Translations under genes and position numbers: made by a program
Source of the DNA: Rhynchopus euleeides
Lineage: Eukaryota; Euglenozoa; Diplonemea; Diplonemida; Diplonemidae
Direction: 5' to 3'
Assembly (NCBI GenBank): GCA_963210315.1
Contig: OY723319.1
Span: forward strand, 434,001 to 498,000
DNA: 64,000 bases
Shown: positions 16,564-27,596 of the stretch, piece by piece
Numbering within the stretch: the stretch's first letter is position 1
How the letters are laid out: each line of letters starts with the position of its first letter
Notes under the pieces: generated by a model
Database searches by the model: none
Told to the model about the DNA's origin: nothing
What the model saw: the letters and a program-made list of their open reading frames with translations, nothing else

Positions 16564-18739
16564 TTAGTCGAACACGCCGCCTCCGATTGCAGAGTTGCGG
16601 AAGATCGCCGGGCCGTTCTCCTCGTACTCAGCGCGTGTCTTCATAATGTGCGGGAGGTACTGTTCGCTCGCACCGATCACCGACCCGCCGTACCACACAG
16701 CGTATTTCTGAAGGGGGAGGGGGTGGGTTGTGGTGTATATAGGTAGGTGTGAGTTGAAGGCGGTTTCAACACGACATGCAGAGCATTACACGGGATCCCC
16801 CCCTACCCCCATCCCGTTGAGCCTCGCTCCTTCAATTATTGGCCCTGAGCCCGCATACCTGTCTGCGGTGCGAGATGACGTTCACAGGGATCTCCTTCTT
16901 GCCCTCACCCTTGTCGATGCGCTTCTCGTAGTGCACCTGCATGCGGTGGTCGACCCGCTTCTTGATGTCACGGCCCAGACGCCTGCAGTGGTGGGGGGTG
17001 TGTGGGGGAGGGTGCAACGCGGCATCAAAAATCGTACCCCCCACCCCCTTCGCGACAGTACAACACTGCACGGCAACTGCAAAGGAAAGACAGCCCCACA
17101 CCAAGCATAACGAGCAGCGGAGACCCCCCCTAAGGAAACAAACCAACACTAGCTTCCTTATTGCACTTTTCTTGGAGACCCCTCCCCCCCACTCTGTCTG
17201 TGCGCAAATCGGGTTGACTCGCTGTGCTGCTCCCGTTCATCTCCTATGACGAGACCCGCTCTCGAGCAACACTATCCCTGAGTCGATATGATCCCTGCAT
17301 CATACTTCCCGAAGTCCTTGAACATCGTAGACCCGCCCGACAGCACAATGTTCTGATACAGCCCTCTCCGGGTGTCGATAGGGCAGCCGCAGATCATCTC
17401 TGTGGGGTGTGGTGAGGTGGGCGGGAGTGGGCTGGCCTGCTGTCACACGCGTGAAGCCGAAACGGCCAGTAGTTTGAAACACTTGTTTGGTGGAGTCGTA
17501 CAGCGGCAACCTATCGTGGGGGCTGCACGCTGTCTATCTGTGTCAACTTCCAACCTGCTTTATTTGAGAGTTGCTGACACGGAGAAAACAAACAAAACGC
17601 CCCTCTGTCCCGACACCCTCTCCACTCCCCTGCTGTATCGTGAAGCGCCCCATTCCTTATCCCTGCCCATACCGTCGACGAGGTCAGGCAGCGGTGTGGT
17701 GTGCTCCAAGGAGAAGATCTCGGGGTGGAAGAAGAGCTCCGGGCCCAGGAACTGCTCGGGACCCACGTCAACCTCCCACGCCTGCTTTGTCTTGGGCACG
17801 ACCTGTGGTTGGCGGGGCGGGTGGCTCTGCTGGGCACACACAGGTCTGGCTGGGCTCATCAACTGCAGTGCTCATCATCCCCCCCCCCCCACTCTCCCGC
17901 CATTCATTCGTTACATGCATGGCCTCACGACACTGACCCTCCCACAAAGAAACCCGACGCCATACCCCTGACCACTTCTGGATGTACATGTCAGGATCAG
18001 CGTCGTACTTTGCAAACTCCTTCGCTATGTCCTTCGACACGTAGCCGTACGTCTCCTTGATCCGCTGGGCCTCGAGGATCATGTTCACCTCTGGGTTTGT
18101 CGGCTCGCGCTCCTTAATGATGTCGAAGATGAACTTGGTGATGTCCTTCCCCGCCAGCCCGATGTGCTTGATCCCCGACTGGATCACATACCCGTCCGAC
18201 ACGGGAATGATATGCGTCACACCGTCACCGGAGTCGATCACGGTCCCCGTCAGGGTGCCCGACTCCACCCCAGCCTTCTTCGACTGTTTCGTCCCCCACG
18301 ACGCTGCGAGCGCCAGCACCGCCTGCACGGAGATGTTCAGCCCAGACACACCAAACGTCTCGAACATAATCTCCGCTGTATACTCACGGTTCTCCGGCGG
18401 GTTGTAAGGGCTCTCTGTGAGCATAAAAGAGTGCTCCTCGGGCTCGCACCGCAGATATTTGTATATACTCTGCTGCCACAGCTTCTCCATCTGGTCCCAG
18501 TTATCCACAATGCCGTGCTTGATAGGGGAGTAGCTCTGGTACTTCTGCGAAGCATACGCAGTCATGTCAACAGCTTCCTTCCCGATGTAGAAGTCCAGGT
18601 CCCCCAGGGCGTTCTTCTGCCCCTGCTGTGCCGGCTCGGCGATGCACGTCGGGAACACGAAGTGCGGCTCCAGGGCTCCTGCGTACCCCAGCTTGGTGTA
18701 CCCCGTGCCGTTGTCCATCACGACACATGGCTTCGTCAT
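16564..18739 (-). CDS. ARP3: Actin-related protein 3 (ARP3), five exons
   Basis: ARP3 is an ATPase-fold subunit of the seven-protein Arp2/3 complex, which nucleates branched actin filaments at the cell cortex. Exons are 17966-18739, 17673-17802, 17306-17399, 16859-16982 and 16564-16707, joined in frame to 422 codons including stop (421 aa; usual ARP3 is about 418). All four introns are GTATG...AG. Diagnostic stretches are [20 protein letters not shown] at the N-terminus, [10 protein letters not shown] (nucleotide loop), [33 protein letters not shown] and the C-terminal [17 protein letters not shown]. The C-terminus ends IGGGVFD before TAA at 16564-16566. An acceptor-like GTTGGCAG lies 53 nt upstream of the ATG. 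The exon 1 frame continues into intron 1 as a spurious extension. Confidence 0.96.
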
Positions 18740-19620
18740 GGTTGCGGCTTCCCAGCCCTTGGTGGGGGCAACGACGAGTGTAGGGAGCAGCCCTGCCAAC
18801 GGGGGAGGGGCGCAAGCTCAAGCAAGGGACCCTGCCCTCTCTGTGTGTGAGACATGTTGTGTGCTTTAAAAACGGAGAAGAAAACTAGTTTTTTTTTGCG
18901 GCGCTGCTCCTTTTGTGGCCCCCCCTTCCACCCCCCGGGGTGGGGGCGCACGTGGGCCCCAGCAGCTTTTTGGGATTGGCCATTCAAAGCCGCGCAACTC
19001 GGTAAAGGGGCGGGGGGGCGGGGGGTGCGTGGTTGGGGGTAACGGCAACCTCCCTCACCTCCTGTGTATCGGGGGCTGGGCCCCGATGCGCATTGACACC
19101 CCCTCCCCCCCTCCCCCACCACGCATGATGGACTGCACCATCGGCTTTGCTTCATAGAGGGGACCGCTGGCAACTCGCATTGGGTTCCGTCAGCAACCCA
19201 GAACCAAATCGAGAGAAGAATACACCCCGGGGTCTGCGTGATGCGGCACTAAAGGCTTGAGGCGGGGAGACGGGTTGGGCAGTAAAGTATAATAAACGAA
19301 AAAGGCGCAGAGCAGTCCTAGGGAGCAGGGTGGGTGGCCTGGGAGTGCGGAGTGGGGGGGGGGGGGGGGGGGTAGGGGCGGCCCCGAGAGTGACGGGGCC
19401 AGCACTCCCCCTCTCCCACACTCCACCCCCCCCCCCCCCGCGCCACCCACCTCCAGGACTGCTGTTCAAACGAAGGCTTTTTACCCCCTCTCCACACTCC
19501 CACCCCATTAACACGGCGGAGTAACTAATACGGTTTCGGCGCGTGATCTTCGGACACCGGCCCGCATGGAGTCTCCTTAATGTCTTTAATGAAGAGAAGG
19601 GCTGGGAAAGGGGGTGGGGG

Positions 19621-19783
19621 GTATTGAAATAGAAGTAGAAGTCTGCGTAGAAGAAAGGAAGGGGCAATCTCCCTTCAGAGATGCCGGGAGGGGGGGGGGG
19701 GGGGGGGGTGTTTTTGACTGTCGAGTGTCTAGAGAATGGAAAAAAGCAAGTCTCCCAGCACCCTTCTCGCAATGTTAGTCCTT
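19621..19783 (+). repeat. Dispersed repeat, two blocks
   Basis: Block 1 (19621-19680, starting GTATTGAAATAGAAGTAGAA after a G-run) recurs at 41373-41422 and 42350-42407. Block 2 (19711-19783, containing GCAAGTCTCCCAGCACC and GCAATGTTAGTCC) recurs at 45255-45319. Copies are diverged but easily aligned by eye. Family unknown. Confidence 0.65.
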
Positions 19784-20144
19784 TTTGGATGATGAACAGG
19801 GTGGATCAACAGGCCTGTCGCTAACTTTTCGATTTTGGAGATTTGGTGGGTTGACGCTCCTGTTTTGGGGGGGGATCAGGGGGGAAAACACTAGGGGTCA
19901 ATTTTTCTCGCGCGCGCTTCGCGCGCGCTCGTGTTGCCAAATTTTGAATTTTCCCATCGGTGGACCACTAGGTGGGCACGGTGTGAGGCGCTGGGTTCCT
20001 TCCGTGGTTCCTCTCCCGCTCGCGCCGTCGGGTGCCGGAGGAAACCAAAAAATGGCTTTCGGGACCATGATTTCGACGCTGCCCCCTGATATGTCACGGC
20101 CGTCAAAGCGCAAGGACTTGGTTACTAGACGGGCACGCGAGATG

Positions 20145-20204
20145 GGGGGTCTGGGGGGCAGAGCCCCCCACCCGCCGGAGGCCACGGTAGTGAGCATCTG
20201 TTCA
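20145..20204 (+). repeat. 60-bp hairpin repeat, copy 1
   Basis: A GGGGGGTCTGGGGGGC / GCCCCCC hairpin is followed by CGCCGGAGGCCACGGTAGTG. Near-identical copies lie at 20319-20379 and 35030-35090, all in the same orientation. Confidence 0.75.
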
Positions 20205-20318
20205 TTGTGGGCGTACAGATTCTGTGTGAGTTGGCTGCGTCCTCCTGAGGCTACTGGAGTGGGTGGATTCCCTGACCTGATGGGAATCGAATGACTTGAG
20301 TGCGAGACATACGCCACA

Positions 20319-20379
20319 GGGGGGTCTGGGGGGCGGAGCCCCCCAGCCGCCGGAGGCCACGGTAGTGAGCATCTGTTCC
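20319..20379 (+). repeat. 60-bp hairpin repeat, copy 2
   Basis: This has the same hairpin and tail as 20145-20204, 174 bases away in direct orientation. It sits immediately before the GTCGAC array. Confidence 0.75.
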
Positions 20380-20401
20380 TGCAAAACCATACTCTCTTCG
20401 A

Positions 20402-20670
20402 CGTCGACCCAGTGAAAGTGGGTTGACGCTTGGTCGACGCTTGGTGAGCGTCGACCCAGTGTAACCGGGCCAACGCTAGGTTAGCGTCGACCCAGTGTAA
20501 TAAATGGGTTGACGCTTGGTCCAGGCTTGAATGGCAACCCAGTTCCACTAGGTCGACGCTCCAAGCCTCGACCAAGCGTCAACCCAGTCCACTGGGTCGA
20601 CGCTGGGTCGACGCTTTTTTATGGGGGGGGAAACCCAAAATCACTGGGTCGACGGTCGACGCTTAGCGAC
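20402..20670. repeat. GTCGAC / CCCAGT inverted and direct repeat array
   Basis: Nine GTCGAC hexamers occur in about 270 bases, most inside longer blocks of the form GCGTCGACCCAGT or its complement ACTGGGTCGACGC, in both orientations and with variants such as GGTTGACGCTTGG. It can fold into many alternative hairpins. The role is unknown: a decayed satellite, a transposon terminus or a protein-binding array. Confidence 0.8.
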
Positions 20671-22193
20671 ATGCCTGGTGGATCAATGCACAATGGGGGG
20701 GGGGGGGGGATGGCGTGTGCGTCTGTCAGTGGCCTGGGGGGCCAAGGGTTGTTGGACCCTGGGACCCTCGAGCCTCGGGTCTCGGGGCGGGCAGAGAGGG
20801 AGTGTGGGGGGTGAATCTGCTCAGAGGGGACGTCGTCGTCGGTGGGTTCCGACGAGGTTTGGCATGTTTTCCACGCCGCAGCAGGCGGGGTCATGGGCCG
20901 CAATTCCGACGAGTCAATCCCACACCTGACGGATTCGGCGAGCTGGCCCCCCTCACTTCCCCCCCACCCCGAACTGAATGCTAGAGGGAATCTTGCACCA
21001 CATGCGGACTTCATTCGGGAACCCGACGACCGCATTGCGCACCAGAGACTGGCCATCCGCTTTGAAAACAGCTTATCCAAGCGGCAAGATCGGAGAAAGG
21101 GGCTGAAACACCCCTGTTGGACAGGGATGCATGCACCAATATCGCTGTATGTTGCCCGGGTGTGGAAGAGCCCTCTACACGAAGAGAGGTTGGAGGGAAT
21201 GGCTTGCACCATGTTGGGTGGAGGGCTTGCTCACGGAGGGGTGGGTTGGGAAGAGAAATGATTGGGGGGGAGGGGGGCTTTGTTTGTGCGCTCGCGCTGA
21301 CATGTACCGCCTTCGCGGAGAGAGAGGTCCTTTCGGTCAGACAGGAAGAAACCTCAAGGCAGACTGTGAACCTTTCTGCTTGTGAGGGGGGAGAGAGTGA
21401 CACAAATTCGAGAGAAAAAAACATAACAGAGGTACGCTTCGTACTGACAACGAAACAGGACAAGACACAAGGCAAATGACATTCAGAGATCGACCCTGTG
21501 AGAAGGCGAGTGCACCGAGGGTGGTGCACCGGTCTGGCGGAGGGGGCTGGGACCGTGCCTGACAGGCGGAGGAGCATGGGACGCCCCAAAGAGGAACACA
21601 GCTTTGCTGAGTGCGCTGGAACCACATCAGCAGAGAAGCAGCACATCGTGACCAGAGGAACTGGGCTGAGGGCGGTGCTGATGGAGCAAGGCTCAGGCCG
21701 TGTTGTGCTGAAGACGTGACACAGCACCAACCACACAGCACCGGAGGGCCGGCAGGGTGTGGCGCTCCGTCACAGCAAGGGAACGTCGCATCGGCACGGT
21801 GAACAGCAGCTGTGGACTGACAGGTCGCCAAAGCGTCTCGTCAGCGCAGAGTGCGGCAGGAGGGATGCAGGTGTGTCGCCAAAGCGTCTCGTCAGCGCAG
21901 AGTGCGGCAGGAGGGATGCAGGTGTGTCGCCAAAGCGTCTCGTCAGCGCAGAGTGCGGCAGGAGGGATGCAGGTGTGTCGCTGAGGTCGGAGGAAGAGGA
22001 CCCAGCAAGCAGCTCTTCATGCAGGAAGGACGACCACAGTGTCGTGGGTTGTGCCGTGAGGCAGCGAGAGAGACAGAGAGGGGGCTGCTGGCAGGCAGGC
22101 CACAGCGGCACCGGCTTCGGCAGCAGAGTGGGTGGTTGCGGGTGGCAGTGCCGCACCAGCAGCACACAGGAGGCAGGCAGGCAGGCAGGGCTG
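20671..22193. other. 3' flank of lectin-like paralogue 1
   Basis: No gene is supported. From about 21230 onward the sequence is shared with the 3' flank of paralogue 2 (26840-27596), and from about 21845 also with paralogue 3 (36651-37100). The unit specific to this copy is about 21520-21820. It includes the 51-bp satellite described separately. Long plus-strand ORFs here are shadows of the GC-rich duplicated DNA. Confidence 0.6.
21824..21976 (+). repeat. 51-bp satellite, three units
   Basis: Three head-to-tail copies of a 51-bp unit start at 21824, 21875 and 21926, beginning GTCGCCAAAGCGTCTCGTCA. The unit length is a multiple of three, so frames stay open across it. It lies about 220 bases downstream of the paralogue 1 stop codon. 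Confidence 0.95.
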
Positions 22194-25100
22194 CTAGCGG
22201 CACACCGACAGCTGGAAGTCGGACACAGCCCCGTTCAGCGAGGGTGCGCTCGGTGTGCGGCTGCGGCCGATGAAGTTGCTGCTGCGCACCACGTCTCTGG
22301 GGAGGTGCACAGAACCGCGCCCGCACTCAACCCCGTCCATGTACACCACAGCAACCCCGCCACCAGAGCTGCCGGCACGTGCGATGATGGCCTCGAGGGT
22401 GAAGGGCTGGTGCAGGGGGGGCTGTGCCGTGCACGACACAGCCTGCCACATGAGCCCACGGAACACAACCAGCCTGGGTGCTCCGGTGGTGCCGTCCTGC
22501 ACAAGCCGCACGCTGTCCTGCCCAAGGTCGCCGGCGAAGTCACACACCGTCGCATGCATGACGTGGCTCTTGATCGTCACCGTCGCACGCACGTACAGCT
22601 CCGCCCCTCCGAAGGTGACGGGTGCAGTCCCAACGAAGTCGCTGGAGGAGGCGAAGTTGGACACAGGTGTTGGCTTGGCGCACGGCTTCAGAACAGGCGG
22701 AGTGCACTTCGAGAGGAGGAAGTCCCACACATCCCCCTTAAGCGGATCACCGGCACCAGTGTGGCTCCGCCCGATGGCATTGCTGCTGCGCACCACGACA
22801 TGCGGCAGGGGCAGCGCACCCCGCCCACACTCCACCCCGTTGATGAAGACCGCAGCAAGCCCGCTGCCGGGAGGACCGTCCGCACGTGTCATCGTCGCCT
22901 CCAGCAAGAACGCCACCCCGACAGCAGGCAGGGGCGAGCAGTCGATGCTGTGCCACAGCAGCCCGCGGAACACAACCAGCACCAGCTTCTTGTCCGCAAC
23001 CATCACCCGGAAGCTGTCCTGTCCCGCACTGCGCCCCAGGTCGAACACCGTTGCCCAGCTCTGCACGTTCTTCAGCAGGACGACGGCACGCACGTACAGT
23101 TCCCCTCCGAAGGTGATGGGTGCAGTCTCGCTGAAGTCCTTGGAGGTGGTGAAGCTGGTCACAGGTGTCAGTGTGTCACACGGCTTCGGAACAGTGGGAA
23201 GAACACACTGTGACAGTTCGAAGTCAGACACAGTCCCGTCAAGCTTGATATGGAGGTCGTCTTGGGGTGCGTGGCTGTGACCGATGAAGTTGCTGTTGCG
23301 CATGACGACTGTCGGGACAGCGACAGGACCACGTGCGTACTCCACACTGTTAACATACATCACAGCAACACCATTGTCACTGAACGGACTGTCACGCGTT
23401 ATCGTCAATTCGAGAAGGAAGTTTTGACCGAGTGGGACCTGAGCTGTTCCTTCCACACGCTCTGGTGTTGTACCGTCCGTCTCAAACATCAGCTTCCCAG
23501 TCCTCCCCAACTGCGAGATCACGAAGCCGTACTTCTGCTGTTCTGTTGTGAAATCAATAACACGGGCGTAGGATGTATAGTACGTCAAATTGACAAAGAC
23601 ACGCACGTACAGCTCCCCTCCGAAGGTGATGGGTGCAGTCTCGCTGAAGTCCTTGGAGGTGGTGAAGCTGGTCACAGGTGTTGGTGTGGTGCACGGCTTC
23701 GGAACAGGCGGAGTGCACTGTGACAGTTCGAACTTCGATACAATGCCGTCAAGTGCGAGGTCTTGCGAGTTGGGGCCACGGGCGATGTAGTTACTGTTCC
23801 GCATCACCTTGACTGGCAGGGCTGCAGGACCCTGTGCGTACTCCAGACCGTTCAGATACATCACAGCAACACCAGTGTTACTGAATGGACTGTCGCGTGT
23901 GATCGTCAGTTCCAGGAGGAACTTTTGACCAAGTGGAACCTGAGCTGTTCCTTCCACACGCTCCGGTATTGCGCCGGTCGTCTCAAACGTCAGCTTCCCA
24001 GTCATTCCGAACTGCGAGATCACGAAGCCATATTTCTGAAATTCTGCTGCGAAATGAACAACCGGTGCGTCAGAACCGTAACTTGTGATCACTACATCCG
24101 CATGAAGGTACAGCTCCCCTCCGAAGGTGATGGGTGCAGTCTCGCTGAAGTCCTTGGAGGTGGTGAAGCTGGTCACAGGTGTCGGTGTGCCACATGGCTT
24201 CGGAACAGGTGGAAGAGCACACTGTGACAGTTCGAAGTCAGACACACTGCCATCAAGGTTTGCATCATTGAGGTCATGACTGCGACCGATGTAGTTGCTG
24301 TTTCGTATCACATTTGTCGGCATCACGACAGGGCCACGTGCATCCTCTTCACCGTTGATGTAGATGACGGCAACACCAGTCCCATTCCAAGGATCGCTCC
24401 GTGTGATCGTGACCTCGAGATGGAACGGCTGAACGAGCGGCACCTGCCTTGTTCCGAGCACCTTGTGCTCTCCCTCACCATCAGTGGACACCATTAGCTT
24501 CCCAGTACCCAGCAGGGTGAGCACGAAGGGGCACTGCCCTGACGCTGTCCTGAAGTCAATCACTCTGCCATTCTGGGTGTAGCTGTTGAGCTTCACCGTA
24601 GCACGCACATACAGCTCCCCTCCGAAGGTGATGGGTGCAGTCTCATCGAAGTCAGCAAAGGAGGTGAAGCTGGTCACAGGTATGAGTTTGTCGCACGGCT
24701 TCGGAACAGGTGGAGTGCAGTGCGACAGTTGGAAGTCAGACACAGTGCCGTCAAGAAGTAAATCCTTAGGCGGGTCGTGAGGGTGCCCGATAAAATTGCT
24801 ATCCCGGTACCCGATTGGCGGTATGCCGATGGGGCCCCCTCCCTTCTCCACCCCGTCGAAAAAGATTTTTGCCACCCCCTTCTGAATTGCTCGTGTGATC
24901 GTAACCTCGAGAAGGAATGCTCGACGGAGTGGCACCGGATTGCCTGCGACTACATTGGACTCACTCTGACCGTCGTTCACAAGCACTCCCACACCCCCGT
25001 CTGCTAGCCCCACCAAGATCTTGTGACCATACGGGATGTGTGGAGTCTGGCCTGCACGGAAGTCGTACAGTCTGGCGGTGTCCGTGTAGCTGGAGAGGAA

Positions 25101-25760
25101 GATAGTGGCACGCACGTACAGCTCCCCTCCGAAGGTGAGGGGTGCAGTCTCATCGAAGTCCTTGGAGGAGGTGAAGCTGGTCACAGGTATCAGGTTGTCG
25201 CACGGCTTCGGAACAGGTGGAGTGCACTGTGACAGTTGGAAGTCAGACACAGTCCCGTCAAGGAGGGTGTCAGTGGGAACGTGGCTGTGCCCAATGTAGT
25301 TGCTCTTCCATGATGTTATTGGCAGGAGAGCGACATCACCACGCCCCTGCTCCTTGCCGTCGACATACATCACAGCCACCGTCACACCCAACACACTGCC
25401 CCGTGTGATGGTGAGTTCGAGGAGGAACTGTTGACCGAGTGGCAGCTGTGCGGTAGTGTGCACAACGGATTGCTCTGTCTTGTGGTCAACCGTCAGAACC
25501 AACTTCCCGCTTGTCCCGTCCTGGGCGATCACAAAACCGTACTGCACATCGTCTCCACTCCTCTCCCTGAAATCAACCACTCTGGCGTTGTTTGTGAAGC
25601 TGTTGATCGCCACATTCGCACGCACGTACAGCTCCCCTCCGAATTCGATGTATGCAGTCTCATCGAAGGTGCTGGAGGTGGTGAAGCTGGCAACGGTGTA
25701 GGACGACGGACATGGCTGCACACTCAAACACAGCGGCACCACCACCGCCAACAGCCACAT
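22194..25760 (-). CDS. Secreted seven-module LamG/concanavalin-like protein, paralogue 1
   Basis: The protein has 1,188 aa. I start at the ATG 25760-25758, because it opens a clear signal peptide (MWLLAVVVPLCLSVQPC) and an acceptor-like GTACAG ends 23 nt upstream; the frame is open 33 codons further up. Seven modules of about 165 aa follow. Each begins PC-x4-PVTSF and continues with F-x-ET-APITFGGELYVRA, a VP-LGQ-FLLELTITR strand, a VMYVNG strand, an RNSN-[YF]-IGHSH motif and a closing LDGTVSDFELSQC. The beta-strand pattern fits a laminin-G/concanavalin-A-like lectin fold (by eye). Two Cys per module could form a disulphide. There is no membrane segment, and the end is DFQLSVCR. Likely an extracellular or wall/matrix lectin-like protein; the ligand is unknown. 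Single exon. Confidence 0.8.
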   Translation of the reverse strand: MWLLAVVVPLCLSVQPCPSSYTVASFTTSSTFDETAYIEFGGELYVRANVAINSFTNNARVVDFRERSGDDVQYGFVIAQDGTSGKLVLTVDHKTEQSVVHTTAQLPLGQQFLLELTITRGSVLGVTVAVMYVDGKEQGRGDVALLPITSWKSNYIGHSHVPTDTLLDGTVSDFQLSQCTPPVPKPCDNLIPVTSFTSSKDFDETAPLTFGGELYVRATIFLSSYTDTARLYDFRAGQTPHIPYGHKILVGLADGGVGVLVNDGQSESNVVAGNPVPLRRAFLLEVTITRAIQKGVAKIFFDGVEKGGGPIGIPPIGYRDSNFIGHPHDPPKDLLLDGTVSDFQLSHCTPPVPKPCDKLIPVTSFTSFADFDETAPITFGGELYVRATVKLNSYTQNGRVIDFRTASGQCPFVLTLLGTGKLMVSTDGEGEHKVLGTRQVPLVQPFHLEVTITRSDPWNGTGVAVIYINGEEDARGPVVMPTNVIRNSNYIGRSHDLNDANLDGSVSDFELSQCALPPVPKPCGTPTPVTSFTTSKDFSETAPITFGGELYLHADVVITSYGSDAPVVHFAAEFQKYGFVISQFGMTGKLTFETTGAIPERVEGTAQVPLGQKFLLELTITRDSPFSNTGVAVMYLNGLEYAQGPAALPVKVMRNSNYIARGPNSQDLALDGIVSKFELSQCTPPVPKPCTTPTPVTSFTTSKDFSETAPITFGGELYVRVFVNLTYYTSYARVIDFTTEQQKYGFVISQLGRTGKLMFETDGTTPERVEGTAQVPLGQNFLLELTITRDSPFSDNGVAVMYVNSVEYARGPVAVPTVVMRNSNFIGHSHAPQDDLHIKLDGTVSDFELSQCVLPTVPKPCDTLTPVTSFTTSKDFSETAPITFGGELYVRAVVLLKNVQSWATVFDLGRSAGQDSFRVMVADKKLVLVVFRGLLWHSIDCSPLPAVGVAFLLEATMTRADGPPGSGLAAVFINGVECGRGALPLPHVVVRSSNAIGRSHTGAGDPLKGDVWDFLLSKCTPPVLKPCAKPTPVSNFASSSDFVGTAPVTFGGAELYVRATVTIKSHVMHATVCDFAGDLGQDSVRLVQDGTTGAPRLVVFRGLMWQAVSCTAQPPLHQPFTLEAIIARAGSSGGGVAVVYMDGVECGRGSVHLPRDVVRSSNFIGRSRTPSAPSLNGAVSDFQLSVCR

Positions 25761-25783
25761 GTGCCCCCAGCAGTGCTGTGTAC

Positions 25784-27197
25784 CTGTACGACGATGTAGG
25801 TTTGGTTGAGCAGCCCACCCACGGACTGAACGTGAGTGACGGATTCGTGAGTGCGGCACTCTTCATGGCAGGTGTGCTTGTCACGCATGGAACGTGTCGT
25901 TGTGTTCCCCCTCTTCCGGAACCGGTGCCAAGTTTCTCCCATGAAATGTGGGTCTGAATTCGGCATTGTGAATGGACGACCCATATTGCCGGACAAGGGC
26001 CCGGTGCGAATCCGCACGGGCCGAACAACAAGGGGCCAACAAGAGGGAAAGACAACGTACGGTGAGGCTCCGGAGGCAGATGCTCGGCTCACAGCACACA
26101 GAGACAACTTCGTGGGGTGGGGTGTCGGTAACTGTATGGGCTCCGGGCAGGTACTGTCGCTATAGCAGCCAGAGGGCAACCCTCTGTCCTTCCCACATCC
26201 GCCAGGAACAGCAGCCTAAAGGCCTTCCCTTAATACACGGAGAGTCTTCCCGCACTCGGGTGGCCCAGGCTGCCCCGTCGACCCCCAACTTTCAATTCCG
26301 TTTGAGTTGACATCAGTTCACTGCATGTACGCTCGGTACTCTCTGTGTGCATAAACGGCGAAAAAATCTCACGTGATGTTGGTGCATCCGTGCGCACAGG
26401 CCTCGCAGTCAGAGATGAGCAGCCCAACACCCTCATCCACAGCGAGGTGATGGGATGCAAGTCGACACCACCGCACCTGAACACCCATAGCTGCACAACA
26501 CGAGCATGAGGAAAACATGTGAACTATCATGACTTCCTGCACGCATTGACACCACCAACACGAAAAACAACGGTGAGAGAGATCGAAATGACACAATTCC
26601 GGTTTGAGATGAATGCAGTGAAGCAGGCTTTCACAGGAGCGGATCGAGTTCGGATCACGGATGAGACGGGTAAAACAAACGACGCGGGCAGGCAGGAAGG
26701 CGGGCAACGTGCAGGGCACCCGCAGTGTCGGAGGATTGTACACCACAGGCACAATCACCGAGGGCAATATTCAAAGACACAGAGGGTTTGGCAGACAGAA
26801 AGAACGGTCAGGGGTGACTGCGAAGTTCACTTCTGACATGCTCACAGGTGGGTGGGTTGGGAGAAGAAGAGAAATGGTTGGGGGCCTTGGTCTGTGCGCT
26901 CGTGCAGACATGGACCGCCTTCACGGAGAGAGAGGTCTTTCGATCAGACAGGAAGAAACCTCAAGGCAGACTGTGAACCTTTCTGCTTGTGAGGGGGGAG
27001 AGAGTGACACAAATTCGAAAAAAAACATAACAGAGGTACGCTTCGTACTGACAACGAAACAGGACAGGACACAAGGCAAATGACATCCAGATGATCTGAC
27101 CCTGTGAGAAGGCGAGTGCACCGAGGGTGGTGCACCGGTCTGGCGGAGGGTGGGCTGGGTCCAGGAGACACGGATCAACACATGACACCGAACAGAG
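25784..27197. other. Intergenic between paralogues 1 and 2
   Basis: No gene is supported. 26500-26830 resembles 33640-33880 (shared AGGCGGGCAA-GTGCAGGG stretch), so it may be an older duplicate of the same flank. From about 26840 the sequence matches the 3' flank of paralogue 1. Confidence 0.5.
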
Positions 27198-27379
27198 GCA
27201 GAGTGCGGCAGGAGGGATGCAGGTGTGTCGCCAAAGCGTCTCGTCAGCGCAGAGTGCGGCAGGAGGGATGCAGGTGTGTCGCCAAAGCGTCTCGTCAGCG
27301 CAGAGTGCGGCAGGAGGGATGCAGGTGTGTCGCCAAAGCGTCTCGTCAGCGCAGAGTGCGGCAGGAGGGATGCAGGTGT
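27198..27379 (+). repeat. 51-bp satellite, 3.6 units
   Basis: A partial 29-base unit (27198-27226) is followed by full 51-base units at 27227, 27278 and 27329. The core GCAGAGTGCGGCAGGAGGGA occurs four times. The junction to unique sequence (GTCGCTGAGG at 27380) is the same as in the other two arrays. Confidence 0.95.
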
Positions 27380-27596
27380 GTCGCTGAGGTCGGAGGAAGA
27401 GGACCCAGCAAGCAGCTCTTCATGCAGGAAGGACGACCACAGTGTCGTGGGTTGTGCCGTGAGGCAGCGAGAGAGACAGAGAGGGGGCTGCTGGCAGGCA
27501 GGCCACAGCGGCACCGGCTTCGGCAGCAGAGTGGGTGGTTGCGGGTGGCAGTGCCGCACCAGCAGCACACAGGAGGCAGGCAGGCAGGCAGGGCTG

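Larger units (their letters stand above)
18793..20401. other. Intergenic upstream of ARP3, repeat-rich
   Basis: No gene is supported. The stretch contains long G-runs (19351-19372 and 19688-19708), a dispersed repeat at 19621-19783, a GC-rich inverted repeat (CGCGCGC...GCGCGCG near 19908-19930) resembling one in the hAT-like insertion at about 46650, and two copies of a 60-bp hairpin repeat. Confidence 0.5.

Noticed and set aside
18164-18850. 228-codon plus-strand ORF
   Set aside because: Antisense of ARP3 exon 1.
21824-21976. CRISPR array
   Set aside because: The repeats are directly abutting with no spacers, the genome is eukaryotic and no cas genes are present.
21759-23213. 484-codon plus-strand ORF (and equivalents of 463 and 500 codons at 27225 and 36618)
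   Set aside because: They run through the 51-bp satellite, whose unit is a multiple of three, and then antisense to the lectin-like genes. Conservation follows from duplication, not from coding on this strand.
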